A DNA stretch of 64,000 nt from Reyranella sp. CPCC 100927 (GTDB taxonomy: Bacteria > Pseudomonadota > Alphaproteobacteria > Reyranellales > Reyranellaceae), in assembly GCF_007859315.1 (NCBI RefSeq), contig NZ_VOHA01000007.1:310001-374000 (forward strand). The letters are read 5' to 3'. Positions 32,712 to 42,032 of the stretch are shown here, one piece after another. The notes under the pieces are model-generated. The model was not told the DNA's origin, did not search any database, and saw nothing but the letters and a program-made list of their open reading frames with translations. The first letter of the stretch is position 1. The number at the start of each line of letters is the position of its first letter. The position numbers were made by a program, and so were the translations under genes.

Positions 32712-34064
32712 TCAGTGGGGGTCGGTGGGCTCGACGTTGAGGGTGAGGCCGTCGAGCGCCGTCACGCGCACGGGCTGGCCCGGCCGCAGCGCGGTGGCGG
32801 ATACTGCCTTCCAGCGTTCGCCGTGGACCAGCACGCGGCCCGCCGTGTCGCGCCATTCCAGCACCTCGCCACGGCCGCCGATCATCTGCTCGCGGCCGGT
32901 GATCACCTGGCGCTTGTAGGCGCCGACCGCGACACGGCCGACCAGCACGGCAAACGCGAGGCCGCAAGCGGCCACGCCGCCGATGACGGACCACGCGACC
33001 TCGAACTCGGGCAGGTCGGTATCGATGAGCATCGCGGCACCCAGCGCAAACGAGATCACGCCGGCAATGCCGAGCGCGCCCAGGGTCGGGGTGAACGCCT
33101 CCGCCACCATCAGGCCGATGCCAAGGACCATCAGGGCCAGCCCGGCGAAGTTCACTGGCAGCGCGGCCAGTGCGTAGAGGCCGACCAGCAGGGAAATCGC
33201 GCCGATGGTGCCGGGATAGAGCGCACCGGGGTGCATGAACTCGAAGATCAGGCCATAGATCCCGATCATCATCAGGATCAACGCTACGTTGGGATTGGTG
33301 ATGGCGCCGAGGAAGCGGGTGCGCCAGTCGGCATCGAGCCGCTCCAGGGTGAGGTTGCGCGTGTCGAGCGTGACCTTGCCGTTGCCCACGGTCACCGTGC
33401 GGCCCTGCGCCTGCGCCAGCAGATCGTCGATGTCGCGGGCGACGATGTCGATCACCTTGCTGTCGAGCGCTTCTCGCGCCGCCATGCTGGCGCCGTCGCG
33501 CACGGCCTTCTCGGCCCAGTCGGCGTTGCGTTCGCGCATGTCGGCCAACGAGCGGATGTAGGCGACGGCGTCATTGACGATCTTGGTCTCCATCGGATCG
33601 CGTGCCGACTTGCTCTTGTCGCCGCTCTTCCTGTCGCGCCGCTCGTCGTCCTGGCCCGGCATCGGCAGGCCGCCGCCGAGGGAGACCGGCGTCGCGGCGC
33701 CGAGATTGGTGCCGGGGGCCATCGCCGCGACATGGCTGGCATACATCATGAACGCCCCGGCGCTGGCGGCGCGTGCGCCGCTGGGACCGACATACATCAG
33801 CACCGGCACGGGCGAGGCGAGGATGGCGCGGATGATCTCGCGCATGGAGGTGTCGAGGCCACCGGGCGTGTCCAGCCGCAGGATCACGACGCGCGCACCG
33901 CGCTTGGACGCGGTGGCGAGGCCACGCGCTACATAGTCCGACGTCGCCGGCCCGATCGCGCCTTCCACGCTGAGCACGACACCCACGCGATCCGGCGCTG
34001 CCGCGCTCGACGTCGCGGCCAGAAGTCCGAGGCCAACCGCCAGCAGCCAAAGCCACCGCCGCAT
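32712..34064 (-). CDS. NfeD-family membrane serine protease (NfeD1b type)
   Basis: 450 residues from the ATG at 34064, chosen because GGAGG lies 8 bp upstream and a signal peptide begins there. The ClpP-class protease domain has RLDTPGGLD and YVGPSGARAASAGAFMMYASHVAAMAPGTNLGAATP, with the nucleophile Ser in SAGAF. Four or five membrane helices follow, then a C-terminal NfeD OB-fold (GREQMIGGRGEVLEWRDTAGRVLVHGERWKA). This STOPP-type protease acts with the SPFH partner encoded just downstream, probably on membrane proteins. Confidence 0.93.
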   Translation of the reverse strand: MRRWLWLLAVGLGLLAATSSAAAPDRVGVVLSVEGAIGPATSDYVARGLATASKRGARVVILRLDTPGGLDTSMREIIRAILASPVPVLMYVGPSGARAASAGAFMMYASHVAAMAPGTNLGAATPVSLGGGLPMPGQDDERRDRKSGDKSKSARDPMETKIVNDAVAYIRSLADMRERNADWAEKAVRDGASMAAREALDSKVIDIVARDIDDLLAQAQGRTVTVGNGKVTLDTRNLTLERLDADWRTRFLGAITNPNVALILMMIGIYGLIFEFMHPGALYPGTIGAISLLVGLYALAALPVNFAGLALMVLGIGLMVAEAFTPTLGALGIAGVISFALGAAMLIDTDLPEFEVAWSVIGGVAACGLAFAVLVGRVAVGAYKRQVITGREQMIGGRGEVLEWRDTAGRVLVHGERWKAVSATALRPGQPVRVTALDGLTLNVEPTDPH

Positions 34065-34224
34065 GTGCAGGCCCTCCAAGACACTGATGTGAATGTAGGG
34101 AGTCTAGACGCGGTCGAAAAGGCGGTGGGCGGACTTACCGGAACTGTCGGCGGGGTGCTGCGTTGCAATAAACTGATTGCCGGCAGACTATGCGATTCTC
34201 AACCTCGCGTGGAGAGCGGACCCT

Positions 34225-34608
34225 ATGGCGAGTGAAACGCTGCACGAAGATCCTGAAAAACTCGGCCCTCTTGCGATTGACCAGCATCGCGCGATCGTAT
34301 CTCTGATGGAGGAACTCGAAGCGGTCGACTGGTACAACCAGCGCGTCCAGGCCGCGACCGACGACGAACTGCGCACGATCCTGGCGCATAACCGCGACGA
34401 GGAGAAGGAACACGCCGCCATGGTGCTGGAGTGGCTGCGGCGGCGCGATCCGGTGCTGGATGAGCACCTGCGGACCTTCCTGTTCAGCGAGGGACCAATC
34501 GGTGCGAAGGAGGCTGCGCTGCATGGCGAGGGCGACACAACGACGGCGCCCGCCGGCAGTGATGGCAGCCTGGGGATCGGCAGCTTGCGGGGAGTGAACA
34601 AGCGATGA
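34225..34608 (+). CDS. Encapsulated ferritin (EncFtn) cargo protein
   Basis: 127 residues from the ATG at 34225 (GGAG 10 bp upstream). A ferritin-like helical pair forms an annular ferroxidase. Key residues equivalent to those of Rhodospirillum rubrum EncFtn are present: E30 and W36 in MEELEAVDWYNQRV, and E60/H63 in AHNRDEEKEHAAM. The C-terminus (113-123, DGSLGIGSLRG) is an encapsulin cargo-loading peptide. Its stop overlaps the shell gene start by 4 bp (ATGA). The role is to oxidise ferrous iron for mineral storage inside the shell. Confidence 0.94.
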   Translation: MASETLHEDPEKLGPLAIDQHRAIVSLMEELEAVDWYNQRVQAATDDELRTILAHNRDEEKEHAAMVLEWLRRRDPVLDEHLRTFLFSEGPIGAKEAALHGEGDTTTAPAGSDGSLGIGSLRGVNKR

Positions 34609-35420
34609 ATCATCTTTATCGCGAACTTGCGCCCATCTCCTCGGCGGCGTGGCAGGAGATCGAGAAGGAAGCCAAGCGGACTCTCACCACCACGCTGGGC
34701 GCGCGCCGGGTGGTCGACTTCGTCGGTCCGCAAGGCTGGCAGGCGTCGGCGGTCTGCACCGGCCGCAGCGAGGCCATCGCGGCGCCGGCCAGCGGCATCG
34801 AGGCCAGGGTTCGTCAGATCCAGCCGCTGATCGAACTGCGGGTGCCGTTCGAACTCAGTCGGGCCGAACTCGATGCGGTCGAGCGCGGCGCCCAGGATTT
34901 CGACACCGACCCGGTGATCCATGCCGCGCGCACGATCGCCATCGCCGAGGACCGCGCGATCTTCCACGGCTACGCGGCGGCGGGCATCCAGGGCATCTGC
35001 GAACTTCAGGCCGACGTCGGCATTCCCATCAGCGACGACTACGAGGCCTATCCGGTGGCTGTGGCGACGGCGCTCAACAAATTGCGCAACGAGGGTGTCA
35101 GCGGGCCTTACGCCATCGCACTCAGCGAGCGCTACTACACGGACCTGACGGAAAGCACCAAGGGCGGCTATCCGGTGCTCGAGCACGTGCGTCGCCTGGT
35201 CGACGGGCCGCTGATCTGGGCACCGGGCATGGATGGCGGTGCCGTGCTGTCGACGCGTGGCGGCGATTTCGAATTGACGGTCGGGCAGGACTTCTCGATC
35301 GGCTACCTGGATCACGATGCCAAGCGGGTGCAGCTCTATCTCGAGGAGAGCTTCACCTTCCGCGTGCTGTCGCCCCAGGCGGCGGTGCCGTTCCTGTACG
35401 GCGGCCCGCCGGCGCGCTAG
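34605..35420 (+). CDS. Encapsulin nanocompartment shell protein (family 1)
   Basis: 271 residues of HK97-like fold. The N-terminus MNHLYRELAPISSAAWQEIEKEA and the stretches ARRVVDFVGPQGWQASAV, YTDLTESTKGGYPVLEHVRRLV and GGDFELTVGQDFSIGYLDHDAKRVQLYLEES are diagnostic of family 1 encapsulins. It self-assembles into an icosahedral shell around EncFtn. Translational coupling to the cargo gene would match their supply. Confidence 0.95.
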   Translation: MNHLYRELAPISSAAWQEIEKEAKRTLTTTLGARRVVDFVGPQGWQASAVCTGRSEAIAAPASGIEARVRQIQPLIELRVPFELSRAELDAVERGAQDFDTDPVIHAARTIAIAEDRAIFHGYAAAGIQGICELQADVGIPISDDYEAYPVAVATALNKLRNEGVSGPYAIALSERYYTDLTESTKGGYPVLEHVRRLVDGPLIWAPGMDGGAVLSTRGGDFELTVGQDFSIGYLDHDAKRVQLYLEESFTFRVLSPQAAVPFLYGGPPAR

Positions 35421-35445
35421 ACCCCGCAGGGCGAAAACCGGGCAG

Positions 35446-35474
35446 GGCAGGGACCGCATAGCGGCTTCCCTGCC
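35446..35474. repeat. Hairpin after the encapsulin gene
   Basis: GGCAGGGA / TCCCTGCC arms with an inner CCGC/GCGG stem. There is no T-run, so it is a weak terminator at best. It lies in the 99-bp gap before the MFS gene. Confidence 0.4.
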
Positions 35475-35519
35475 GCCGTGCTTGCGCCCGGGCGGCAGGC
35501 CACTATTGTCGCGCGCCCC

Positions 35520-36734
35520 ATGAGTTCGCCTCCCTCCCAGGTTGCTGCCGGGTCCGGCGCCAGTGTGATCCGCAACGTATTCCTGCTCGCCGTGTGCCAG
35601 GCCCTGGCGCAGAGCGGCAACGTGCTGATCATCTCGACCACGGCGCTGGCGGCGCAGACGCTGGAGGGCCGCGACTTCTATTGGACCACCCTGCCGGTCA
35701 CCCTGCAGCACCTGGGCGTGATGCTGTCGGTGTTTCCGGCCGCCATGATGGGCCAGCGCGCCGGCCGTGCCGTCGGCTTCGGCCTGGGTGCGGTGGGCGG
35801 CATGCTGGGCGGTGCGTTGTGCAGCCTCGCGATCTGGCTGGGCAGCTTCCCGCTGCTGTGCATCGGCGGCCTGGCGATGGGCTTTGCGGTCGCCAACATG
35901 CAGCTCTACCGGTTCGCGGCCACGGAACTGGCGCCGCCGCACTATCGCGCCAAGGCGATTTCCTACGTGACGTCCAGCGGCGTGGTGGCGGGCATCATCG
36001 GCCCGGCGATCGCGCGCCTGACGCCGGAGCTGCTGCCGCAGCAGTTCCTGGCGACCTACATGGGCCTGATCGTCCTGCACGTGCTGGCGTTCGGCGTGCT
36101 GCGCCTGATCGAGTTCCCGGCCGTGAAGGTCGAGCAGGGCGGTGGCCCGCAGCGCAGCATGGCCGAGATCGCCACCCAGCCGGTCTACCTGGTGGCCGTG
36201 ATCGCGGCGATGGTGTCGTTCGGCGTGATGTCGTTCCTGATGACGGCCACGCCGCTGGCCATCGTCGCCTGCGGCATCGACGGCCGGGAGGCGCCGATCA
36301 CCATCTTCTGGCACGTGATGGGAATGTTCGTGCCGGCCTTCTTCACCGGGCACCTGATCAACCGCTTCGGCGTACTCAACATCATGATGCTGGGCATCGT
36401 CACCCTGGTCGCCGCCACGGTGGTCGACCTGGCCGGCATCGACGTCTGGAACTTCCGCCTGGGCCTGCTGCTGGTCGGGGTCGGCTGGAACTTCCTGTTC
36501 GTCGGCGCCACCGCGCTGGTGACTACGGCCTATCGCCCGTCCGAGCGCGGCAAGGCGCAGGCGCTCAACGATTTCCTGGTGTTCGGCACCACCGCGACCT
36601 CCAGTCTGCTGGCCGGCATCCTGCAGCAGGCATGGGGCTGGAACGCGCTCAATTATCTCGCGCTGCCGCTGGTCGGCATCGCCCTGCTGGCCTTGCTCTG
36701 GCTGCGCCTGCGGCCGGGCGCTGCCGCGATCTGA
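35520..36734 (+). CDS. MFS transporter
   Basis: 404 residues with about 12 membrane segments. The start is placed at the ATG at 35520 (MSSPPSQVAAG), leaving a short cytoplasmic tail before TM1 (IRNVFLLAVCQALAQSGNVLI). Features typical of the family include ATELAPPHYRAKAISYVTSSGVVAGIIGPAIAR in TM5. The substrate cannot be inferred. It is downstream of the encapsulin genes; a link to iron is not supported by sequence. Confidence 0.87.
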   Translation: MSSPPSQVAAGSGASVIRNVFLLAVCQALAQSGNVLIISTTALAAQTLEGRDFYWTTLPVTLQHLGVMLSVFPAAMMGQRAGRAVGFGLGAVGGMLGGALCSLAIWLGSFPLLCIGGLAMGFAVANMQLYRFAATELAPPHYRAKAISYVTSSGVVAGIIGPAIARLTPELLPQQFLATYMGLIVLHVLAFGVLRLIEFPAVKVEQGGGPQRSMAEIATQPVYLVAVIAAMVSFGVMSFLMTATPLAIVACGIDGREAPITIFWHVMGMFVPAFFTGHLINRFGVLNIMMLGIVTLVAATVVDLAGIDVWNFRLGLLLVGVGWNFLFVGATALVTTAYRPSERGKAQALNDFLVFGTTATSSLLAGILQQAWGWNALNYLALPLVGIALLALLWLRLRPGAAAI

Positions 36735-36982
36735 TCGTTCGCAGGGCGGTAGCTCTGCGTGGAATGCAGCGTGCAGCCCATTGAAAATGCCGGGGAAATC
36801 GAGATTCTCTCAGACTTGACGCAGTTGCATGGTTGCAGGGGTTCTGGCATGTTCCGCCCGCCTTGCATCCGGGGGAGTGCCGAGAGGTCCGCCCTTGCGG
36901 CTCCGGAAATTGTGCCCGGCGGTCGTTGGGATTCCCCGCGATCATCCATCACTAAAAGCTTGAAAAACAACGGGAAAGACTG

Positions 36983-39103
36983 ATGTCGACGATACTCTGG
37001 GCCGTCATAGGTTGCGGCGTGGTCGCCCTCATATACGGCCTCGTAACGGGACGCGCGGTGCTGGCCAAGGATGCCGGCACGCCACGCATGCAGGAAATCG
37101 CTCTGGCCGTTCAGGAGGGCGCCAGCGCCTACCTGAAACGCCAGTACATAACCATCGCCATGGTCGGCGTTGTAGTCCTGGTGGTGCTGGGACTGCTGCT
37201 CGGCCTGTGGGCCGCCATCGGCTTTCTGATTGGCGCGGTGCTGTCGGGTGCGGCCGGCTTCATCGGCATGAACGTCTCGGTGCGCGCCAACGTGCGCACG
37301 GCCGTCGCGGCGCAGAAGAGCCTGGGTGAGGGCCTGGACCTGTCGTTCAAGGCCGGCGCCGTCACCGGCATGCTGGTGGCCGGCCTCGCGCTGTTGGGCG
37401 TCGCCGTCTATTACATGGTTCTGCTGAACGCCAAGGTCGACAGCCGTACCATGGTCGACTCGCTGGTGGCGCTGGGCTTCGGCGCCTCGCTGATCTCGAT
37501 CTTCGCCCGTCTGGGCGGCGGCATCTTCACCAAGGGTGCCGACGTCGGTGCCGACCTGGTCGGCAAGGTCGAAGAGGACTTCCCCGAGGACGATCCGCGC
37601 AACCCGGCCACGATTGCCGACAACGTCGGTGACAACGTCGGCGACTGCGCCGGCATGGCGGCCGATCTGTTCGAGACCTATGCCGTCACCACCGTGGCGA
37701 CCATGGTTCTGGCCTCGATCTTCTTCAAGGACGCGCTGGCCCAAGGCCTGATGCTCTATCCGCTGGCCATCGGCGGCGCCTGCATCATCACTTCGATCAT
37801 CGGCACGTACTTCGTGAAGCTGGGGTCGGACAACAACATCATGTGGGCGATGTACAAGGGCTTCATCGCCTCCGCGATCCTGTCGGCGATCGTGTTCTAC
37901 CCGATCACCGACTACGTCGTGGGCATGAAGACGGCAATGACGGTGGGGACGCAGACCTTCACCGGCATGAGCCTGTTCATCTGTGCCCTCGTGGGCTTGG
38001 TCGTGACCGGCCTCATCGTCTGGGTCACCGAGTACTACACCGGTACGGGCTATCGTCCCGTGAAGTCGGTGGCGCAGGCCTCGGTGACCGGCCATGGCAC
38101 CAACGTGATCCAGGGTCTGGCCGTGTCGATGGAAGCCACGGCGCTGCCGGCGCTCATCATCTGCGTCGGCATCGTGGTCTGCTACCTGCAAGCCGGCCTG
38201 TTCGGCATCGCCATCGCCACGACCGCGATGCTGGCGCTGGCCGGCATGGTGGTGGCGCTCGACGCCTATGGCCCGGTCACCGACAACGCCGGCGGCATCG
38301 CCGAGATGGCCGGTCTGCCCAAGGAAGTGCGCAAGAACACCGACGCGCTCGACGCCGTGGGCAACACCACCAAGGCGGTCACCAAGGGCTACGCCATCGG
38401 CTCGGCCGGCCTGGGCGCGCTGGTGCTGTTCGCCGCCTACACCTCGGACCTCGAGTACTTCATCGCGCAGGGCAAGCTGGGCGTGAAGGCGGTCGAGTTC
38501 TCGCTGAAGAACCCGTTCGTCGTCGTCGGCCTGCTGCTGGGCGGCCTGCTGCCGTACCTGTTCGGGGCGATGGGCATGACGGCCGTCGGCCGCGCTGCCG
38601 GTTCGGTGGTCGAGGAGGTGCGTCGTCAGCTGAAGTCGATCCCCGGCCTGCGCGAAGGCAAGCCGGGCGTGCGGCCGGAGTATGGCCGCCTGGTCGACAT
38701 GCTCACCAAGGCCGCGATCCGCGAGATGGTCATCCCGTCGCTGCTGCCGGTGCTGTCGCCGATCGTGCTGTTCTTCGTCGTGCGCTGGATCGCCGGCCCC
38801 GAGAATGCCTACGCGGCACTCGGCGCCATGCTGCTGGGCGTGATCGTCACCGGCCTGTTCGTCGCCATCTCGATGACGGCCGGCGGCGGCGCCTGGGACA
38901 ACGCCAAGAAGTCGTTCGAGGACGGCTTCGTGGACAAGGACGGCGTGAAGCACGTGAAGGGCTCCGACGCCCACAAGGCGGCGGTCACCGGTGACACCGT
39001 CGGCGATCCGTACAAGGACACCGCCGGCCCGGCCGTGAACCCGATGATCAAGATCACCAACATCGTGGCGCTGTTGCTGCTGGCCATCCTGGCCCACCAG
39101 TAA
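36983..39103 (+). CDS. hppA: Membrane H+-translocating pyrophosphatase, K+-independent
   Basis: 706 residues, ~16 membrane helices. Hydrolyses pyrophosphate and pumps protons. Catalytic motifs are [40 protein letters not shown]-type Asp clusters ([23 protein letters not shown]) and [21 protein letters not shown] near the C-terminus. The stretch [20 protein letters not shown] has Lys after NTT, the signature of the K+-independent class as in Rhodospirillum rubrum. It is monocistronic and ends with a strong terminator. Confidence 0.97.
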   Translation: MSTILWAVIGCGVVALIYGLVTGRAVLAKDAGTPRMQEIALAVQEGASAYLKRQYITIAMVGVVVLVVLGLLLGLWAAIGFLIGAVLSGAAGFIGMNVSVRANVRTAVAAQKSLGEGLDLSFKAGAVTGMLVAGLALLGVAVYYMVLLNAKVDSRTMVDSLVALGFGASLISIFARLGGGIFTKGADVGADLVGKVEEDFPEDDPRNPATIADNVGDNVGDCAGMAADLFETYAVTTVATMVLASIFFKDALAQGLMLYPLAIGGACIITSIIGTYFVKLGSDNNIMWAMYKGFIASAILSAIVFYPITDYVVGMKTAMTVGTQTFTGMSLFICALVGLVVTGLIVWVTEYYTGTGYRPVKSVAQASVTGHGTNVIQGLAVSMEATALPALIICVGIVVCYLQAGLFGIAIATTAMLALAGMVVALDAYGPVTDNAGGIAEMAGLPKEVRKNTDALDAVGNTTKAVTKGYAIGSAGLGALVLFAAYTSDLEYFIAQGKLGVKAVEFSLKNPFVVVGLLLGGLLPYLFGAMGMTAVGRAAGSVVEEVRRQLKSIPGLREGKPGVRPEYGRLVDMLTKAAIREMVIPSLLPVLSPIVLFFVVRWIAGPENAYAALGAMLLGVIVTGLFVAISMTAGGGAWDNAKKSFEDGFVDKDGVKHVKGSDAHKAAVTGDTVGDPYKDTAGPAVNPMIKITNIVALLLLAILAHQ

Positions 39104-39130
39104 GCGCCACACTTCACGGACAAGATGAAA

Positions 39131-39160
39131 CCCCGGCGGTGCGAACCGCCGGGGTTTTTT
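39131..39160 (+). terminator. Rho-independent terminator of hppA
   Basis: CCCCGGCGGT-GCGA-ACCGCCGGGG: a perfect 10-bp stem with tetraloop followed by TTTTTT, 28 bp after the hppA stop. This is the best terminator in the window. Confidence 0.95.
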
Positions 39161-39250
39161 CGTTGACGCATGGATCGCATCCTTCAGATGGAGGACGCTT
39201 CGGCTGCGAATTGGCGTCACCTTCAAGGTGGCCGACCCAGCCGGACGGAC

Positions 39251-39949
39251 ATGAATACTGCGCTCAGCGAGCATCTATTGCCCGGCGAAAAGCTGCTCTG
39301 GTCAGGACAGCCGCAGCGGATCGATCGTTGGCGACGACTCAACACGCTGCCCGACCGCACGGGGATGTCGTGGATCACGGCGATCGCGGCGATTAGCGGC
39401 GCAGTCGCTACCGTCAGTTACATCGTTACGACCACCGAAGGGCGGTTGCTGTCCTGGCCCGCGATCCTCGCCACGGCGGTGCTCGGCCTGGTTCTGTACG
39501 GCAGTATCCGCAAGATCCGGATTGTGATCAGCGGCCTCGGAACCGCCGGCTCCATCACCTACGGTATCACCGATCGGCGAATCTTGTTCGTCGATACCGG
39601 CAACCAGAGGAGCCCCCAGTCGATCAGTATCGATCTACTGCCCGAACCCGGTCTGTCGGTGTCGGAAGATGGACTGTACACGATTGTCTTCTGGTGGAAG
39701 GACATCAAGGCCATCGGCTCGCTTGAGAGAGCGGCTGTCCTGAACTCCCTGCGCGACGGTCGTCCGCTGACGCCGACATTCAACCAGGCTCAGGCTTTTC
39801 GATCTGCCGTGGAGCAGGCCGGGTTCAAAGTGCGGAGGGGCGGCAGGCAATACCCGCCGCGCTTCGAGAACATCACGGACGGGCCGGCGGCGCTACGGTG
39901 TGTCCAGGAAGCAAGCGAGCGCCAACGCCAGCTCACTGCAGTGCAATGA
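39251..39949 (+). CDS. Membrane protein with bacterial PH-like domain, unknown function
   Basis: 232 residues from the ATG at 39251. The N-terminal LLPGEKLLWSGQPQRI motif is common in bPH/YdbT-like membrane proteins. Two membrane segments (about 40-60 and 70-90) are followed by a PH-type beta domain (YGITDRRILFVDTGNQRSPQSI ... ITFW-like YTIVFWWKDIKAIG). Codon use is less GC-biased than its neighbours. No operon partners are seen. The function is unknown. Confidence 0.7.
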   Translation: MNTALSEHLLPGEKLLWSGQPQRIDRWRRLNTLPDRTGMSWITAIAAISGAVATVSYIVTTTEGRLLSWPAILATAVLGLVLYGSIRKIRIVISGLGTAGSITYGITDRRILFVDTGNQRSPQSISIDLLPEPGLSVSEDGLYTIVFWWKDIKAIGSLERAAVLNSLRDGRPLTPTFNQAQAFRSAVEQAGFKVRRGGRQYPPRFENITDGPAALRCVQEASERQRQLTAVQ

Positions 39950-40023
39950 GTGCTTCGTTCGTCGATCGTCTTAAAAATTACAATCAGATCAGACTATTAG
40001 CAATCGATCCTGAGATCTCACTG

Positions 40024-40488
40024 TCATTTGCCCTTGGGCGCTGCGAAGCGACCGACGTTGCCGAAGATCTGCTCCAGGATCGTGAGTTCCTTGCCGGCTG
40101 TCGGCGTCTTGCGGCCGACCATGCCCGGGTCCTTGGCGTCGTCCGGGCCGAAGACCTTGATCTCGCGGATGCGATCATTGTCGCCGAAATAGATCGCCGT
40201 CACCTTCTGCTCGGCCATCTTCGGCTCGAAGAACGCCACCGCCTCCTGGCGCTGGCTGATGTAGTACCAGACGTTGTTGTCGAAGCTGGCCACGGTGGAC
40301 GGGCTTCCGAGCAGGCGCAGCACGTCGTCTCGGCTTTGCGTGCCGACCTCCAGCTTCTCCATCGTGCCCGGCGTCGGCACGTGCCCGCGCACGTCGGTGA
40401 TCGGATCGCAGGCTGCGACGACCAGGGCACCGGCGGCCAGGATGGCGACGGAAGGTGACAGTACGCGATAGAGGGGAGTACGGCGCAT
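40024..40488 (-). CDS. bamE: Outer-membrane assembly lipoprotein BamE (SmpA/OmlA)
   Basis: 154 residues from the ATG at 40488. The lipoprotein signal ends at a lipobox LVVAAC. The BamE domain has GTMEKLEVGTQSRDDVLRLLGSPSTVASFDNNVWYYISQR. It is part of the beta-barrel assembly machinery at the inner face of the outer membrane. Alternative starts at 40518 and 40554 would lengthen the signal region. It is divergent from the cytochrome bc1 chaperone gene, as is usual in alphaproteobacteria. Confidence 0.93.
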   Translation of the reverse strand: MRRTPLYRVLSPSVAILAAGALVVAACDPITDVRGHVPTPGTMEKLEVGTQSRDDVLRLLGSPSTVASFDNNVWYYISQRQEAVAFFEPKMAEQKVTAIYFGDNDRIREIKVFGPDDAKDPGMVGRKTPTAGKELTILEQIFGNVGRFAAPKGK

Positions 40489-40603
40489 TCGGGTTGCCCC
40501 CGGCTTGATTAGAGACATTGGCAGGCCTAAAGGACCCGCCGGGCGCCGGCACAATGCCGATGGCTCCAGGGCAAGTCAAATCCTGACAGGACCACGACCA
40601 TCC

Positions 40604-41131
40604 ATGTTCGGTCTGCTACGCCGACAGTCACCGCACCGTGACACTGCTGAACGGCTCTACACGGCCATCGCGGCACAGTCGCGCCAGCCGGTGTTCTTTG
40701 CCGATCTGCAGATACCCGACACCGTCGACGGCCGGTTCGACGTGCTGGCCCTGCACGCCTGGATGGTGATCGACCGGATCCGGCCGGAGGCCGACGGCGA
40801 GGCCGTGGCCCAGGCCTTGTTCGACGCCATGTTCGCGCACCTCGATTTCGCCGTCCGCGAGATGGGAGCCCAGGATCTCGGCGTCGGGCGGCGGATCAAG
40901 GTGATGGCCGAGGGGCTGCACGGTCGCGCACTGTCTTTCCGGACAGCGATCGCCGACCCCGATCCCGCCGTCCTGCATCGTGCCTTGCGCCGCAACGTCT
41001 TCGGCAAGGCCGAGGTCGGTGACGATAGCGTCGTCCGGCTGGCGGGCTATGTACGTAACAGCGTGGCGGCGCTGGCGGCCCTGGAGCAGGATGGCCTGAA
41101 CGGCGGCGTCCTGCCGTGGCCATCGGTGTGA
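40604..41131 (+). CDS. Ubiquinol-cytochrome c chaperone (CBP3-like)
   Basis: 175 residues from the ATG at 40604. The family core is FDVLALHAWMVIDRIRPE ... FDAMFAHLDFAVREMGAQDLGVGRRIKVMAEGLHGR, typical of the CBP3/UQCC1 family that assists cytochrome b assembly into complex III. An earlier in-frame start at 40505 overlaps the bamE promoter region and is unlikely. It begins the row that runs into DUF177, rpmF, plsX and fabH. Confidence 0.9.
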   Translation: MFGLLRRQSPHRDTAERLYTAIAAQSRQPVFFADLQIPDTVDGRFDVLALHAWMVIDRIRPEADGEAVAQALFDAMFAHLDFAVREMGAQDLGVGRRIKVMAEGLHGRALSFRTAIADPDPAVLHRALRRNVFGKAEVGDDSVVRLAGYVRNSVAALAALEQDGLNGGVLPWPSV

Positions 41132-41140
41132 GGATCGCCC

Positions 41141-41692
41141 ATGTATGTCGACCGCAACCCCGATATCGAACTCTCCCGCCTGCTGCGGCTGGATCGTGTT
41201 CCGCCGGCCGGCGCGTCGCTCGACGTCGCGGCGAGCGATCTCGAGCGCGAGGCGCTCGTGCGGCGGTTTGGCGTGTTGGCACTGCCCGAGATGGTTGCCA
41301 CCGTCACGCTCAGTCCTGAAGCCAACGGCCGCTGGCGGGTCGAGGGGCGCCTGCGTGCCCTGGTGGTGCAGGCGTGCGGCATTACGCTCGAGCCGGTGGA
41401 GCAGCGCATCGATGAAGGCTTCCTTCTGCGCTTCAGTACCGATGCCGAGGAAATCGATCGCGACAGCGGCGAATTGATCGTCGACAGCGACGCCGCCGAG
41501 CCCCTGGAGGGCGACTCCCTGGACCTGGGCGAGATTGTCGCAGACCAGTTGGCCTTGGCGATCGATCCGTTTCCCCGCAAGCCCGGCGCCCAATTGACCG
41601 ATATTCTGCCGGCACAGCCCACGGGATCGGCCAGTGACAGTCCCTTCGCGCCACTGGCAGCCCTGAAAAGGGACCGCAAGGGGCAAGCGTGA
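41141..41692 (+). CDS. DUF177/YceD protein
   Basis: 183 residues. YceD family, probably linked to 23S rRNA metabolism or ribosome assembly; it is almost always next to rpmF, as here. Conserved bits are VEGRLRALVVQACGITLEPVEQRI and DLGEIVADQLALAIDPFPRKPG. It lies 9 bp after the chaperone gene and 111 bp before rpmF. Confidence 0.9.
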   Translation: MYVDRNPDIELSRLLRLDRVPPAGASLDVAASDLEREALVRRFGVLALPEMVATVTLSPEANGRWRVEGRLRALVVQACGITLEPVEQRIDEGFLLRFSTDAEEIDRDSGELIVDSDAAEPLEGDSLDLGEIVADQLALAIDPFPRKPGAQLTDILPAQPTGSASDSPFAPLAALKRDRKGQA

Positions 41693-41803
41693 GGTAAAGT
41701 CCTTGCCGCCCCGACGGCTTTTGGCTAGGAAGGCGCCCTTGCGACAACCCGCCCCGGATTTCGAGACGCTGGGACCTGCGGCGTCCGCATTGGAGATTGT
41801 GTT

Positions 41804-41989
41804 ATGGCCGTTCCCAAGAAGAAAGTGAGCAAGTCGCGACGCGACATGCGACGCTCGCACCACGCGCCCAAGGCCTCGGCCTATGTCGAGTGCGCGAACT
41901 GCGGCGAGCTGATGCGTCCGCATCATGTCTGCGGCGCCTGCGGTCACTACCGCAAGCGCGAGGTTGTGACGCAAGCGGCCAGTGCATGA
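41804..41989 (+). CDS. rpmF: 50S ribosomal protein L32
   Basis: 61 residues. [21 protein letters not shown] is the canonical start, and the zinc-ribbon cysteines occur as CANCGE and [10 protein letters not shown]. The next gene, plsX, starts 43 bp later; this ribosome-to-lipid gene order is widely conserved. Confidence 0.97.
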   Translation: MAVPKKKVSKSRRDMRRSHHAPKASAYVECANCGELMRPHHVCGACGHYRKREVVTQAASA

Positions 41990-42032
41990 GAGGCTGGGGC
42001 CGCTCTAGGGGCGGTCCCGACGCCGCGCGACG

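Noticed and set aside
31848-34235. Long plus-strand reading frame opposite slipin and NfeD genes
   Set aside because: Antisense shadow of two clear genes; low-complexity His/Arg/Asp-rich translation.
34188-39274. Long minus-strand reading frames opposite encapsulin, MFS and hppA genes
   Set aside because: Antisense shadows with repetitive His/Asp/Arg composition; the plus-strand genes have clear families.
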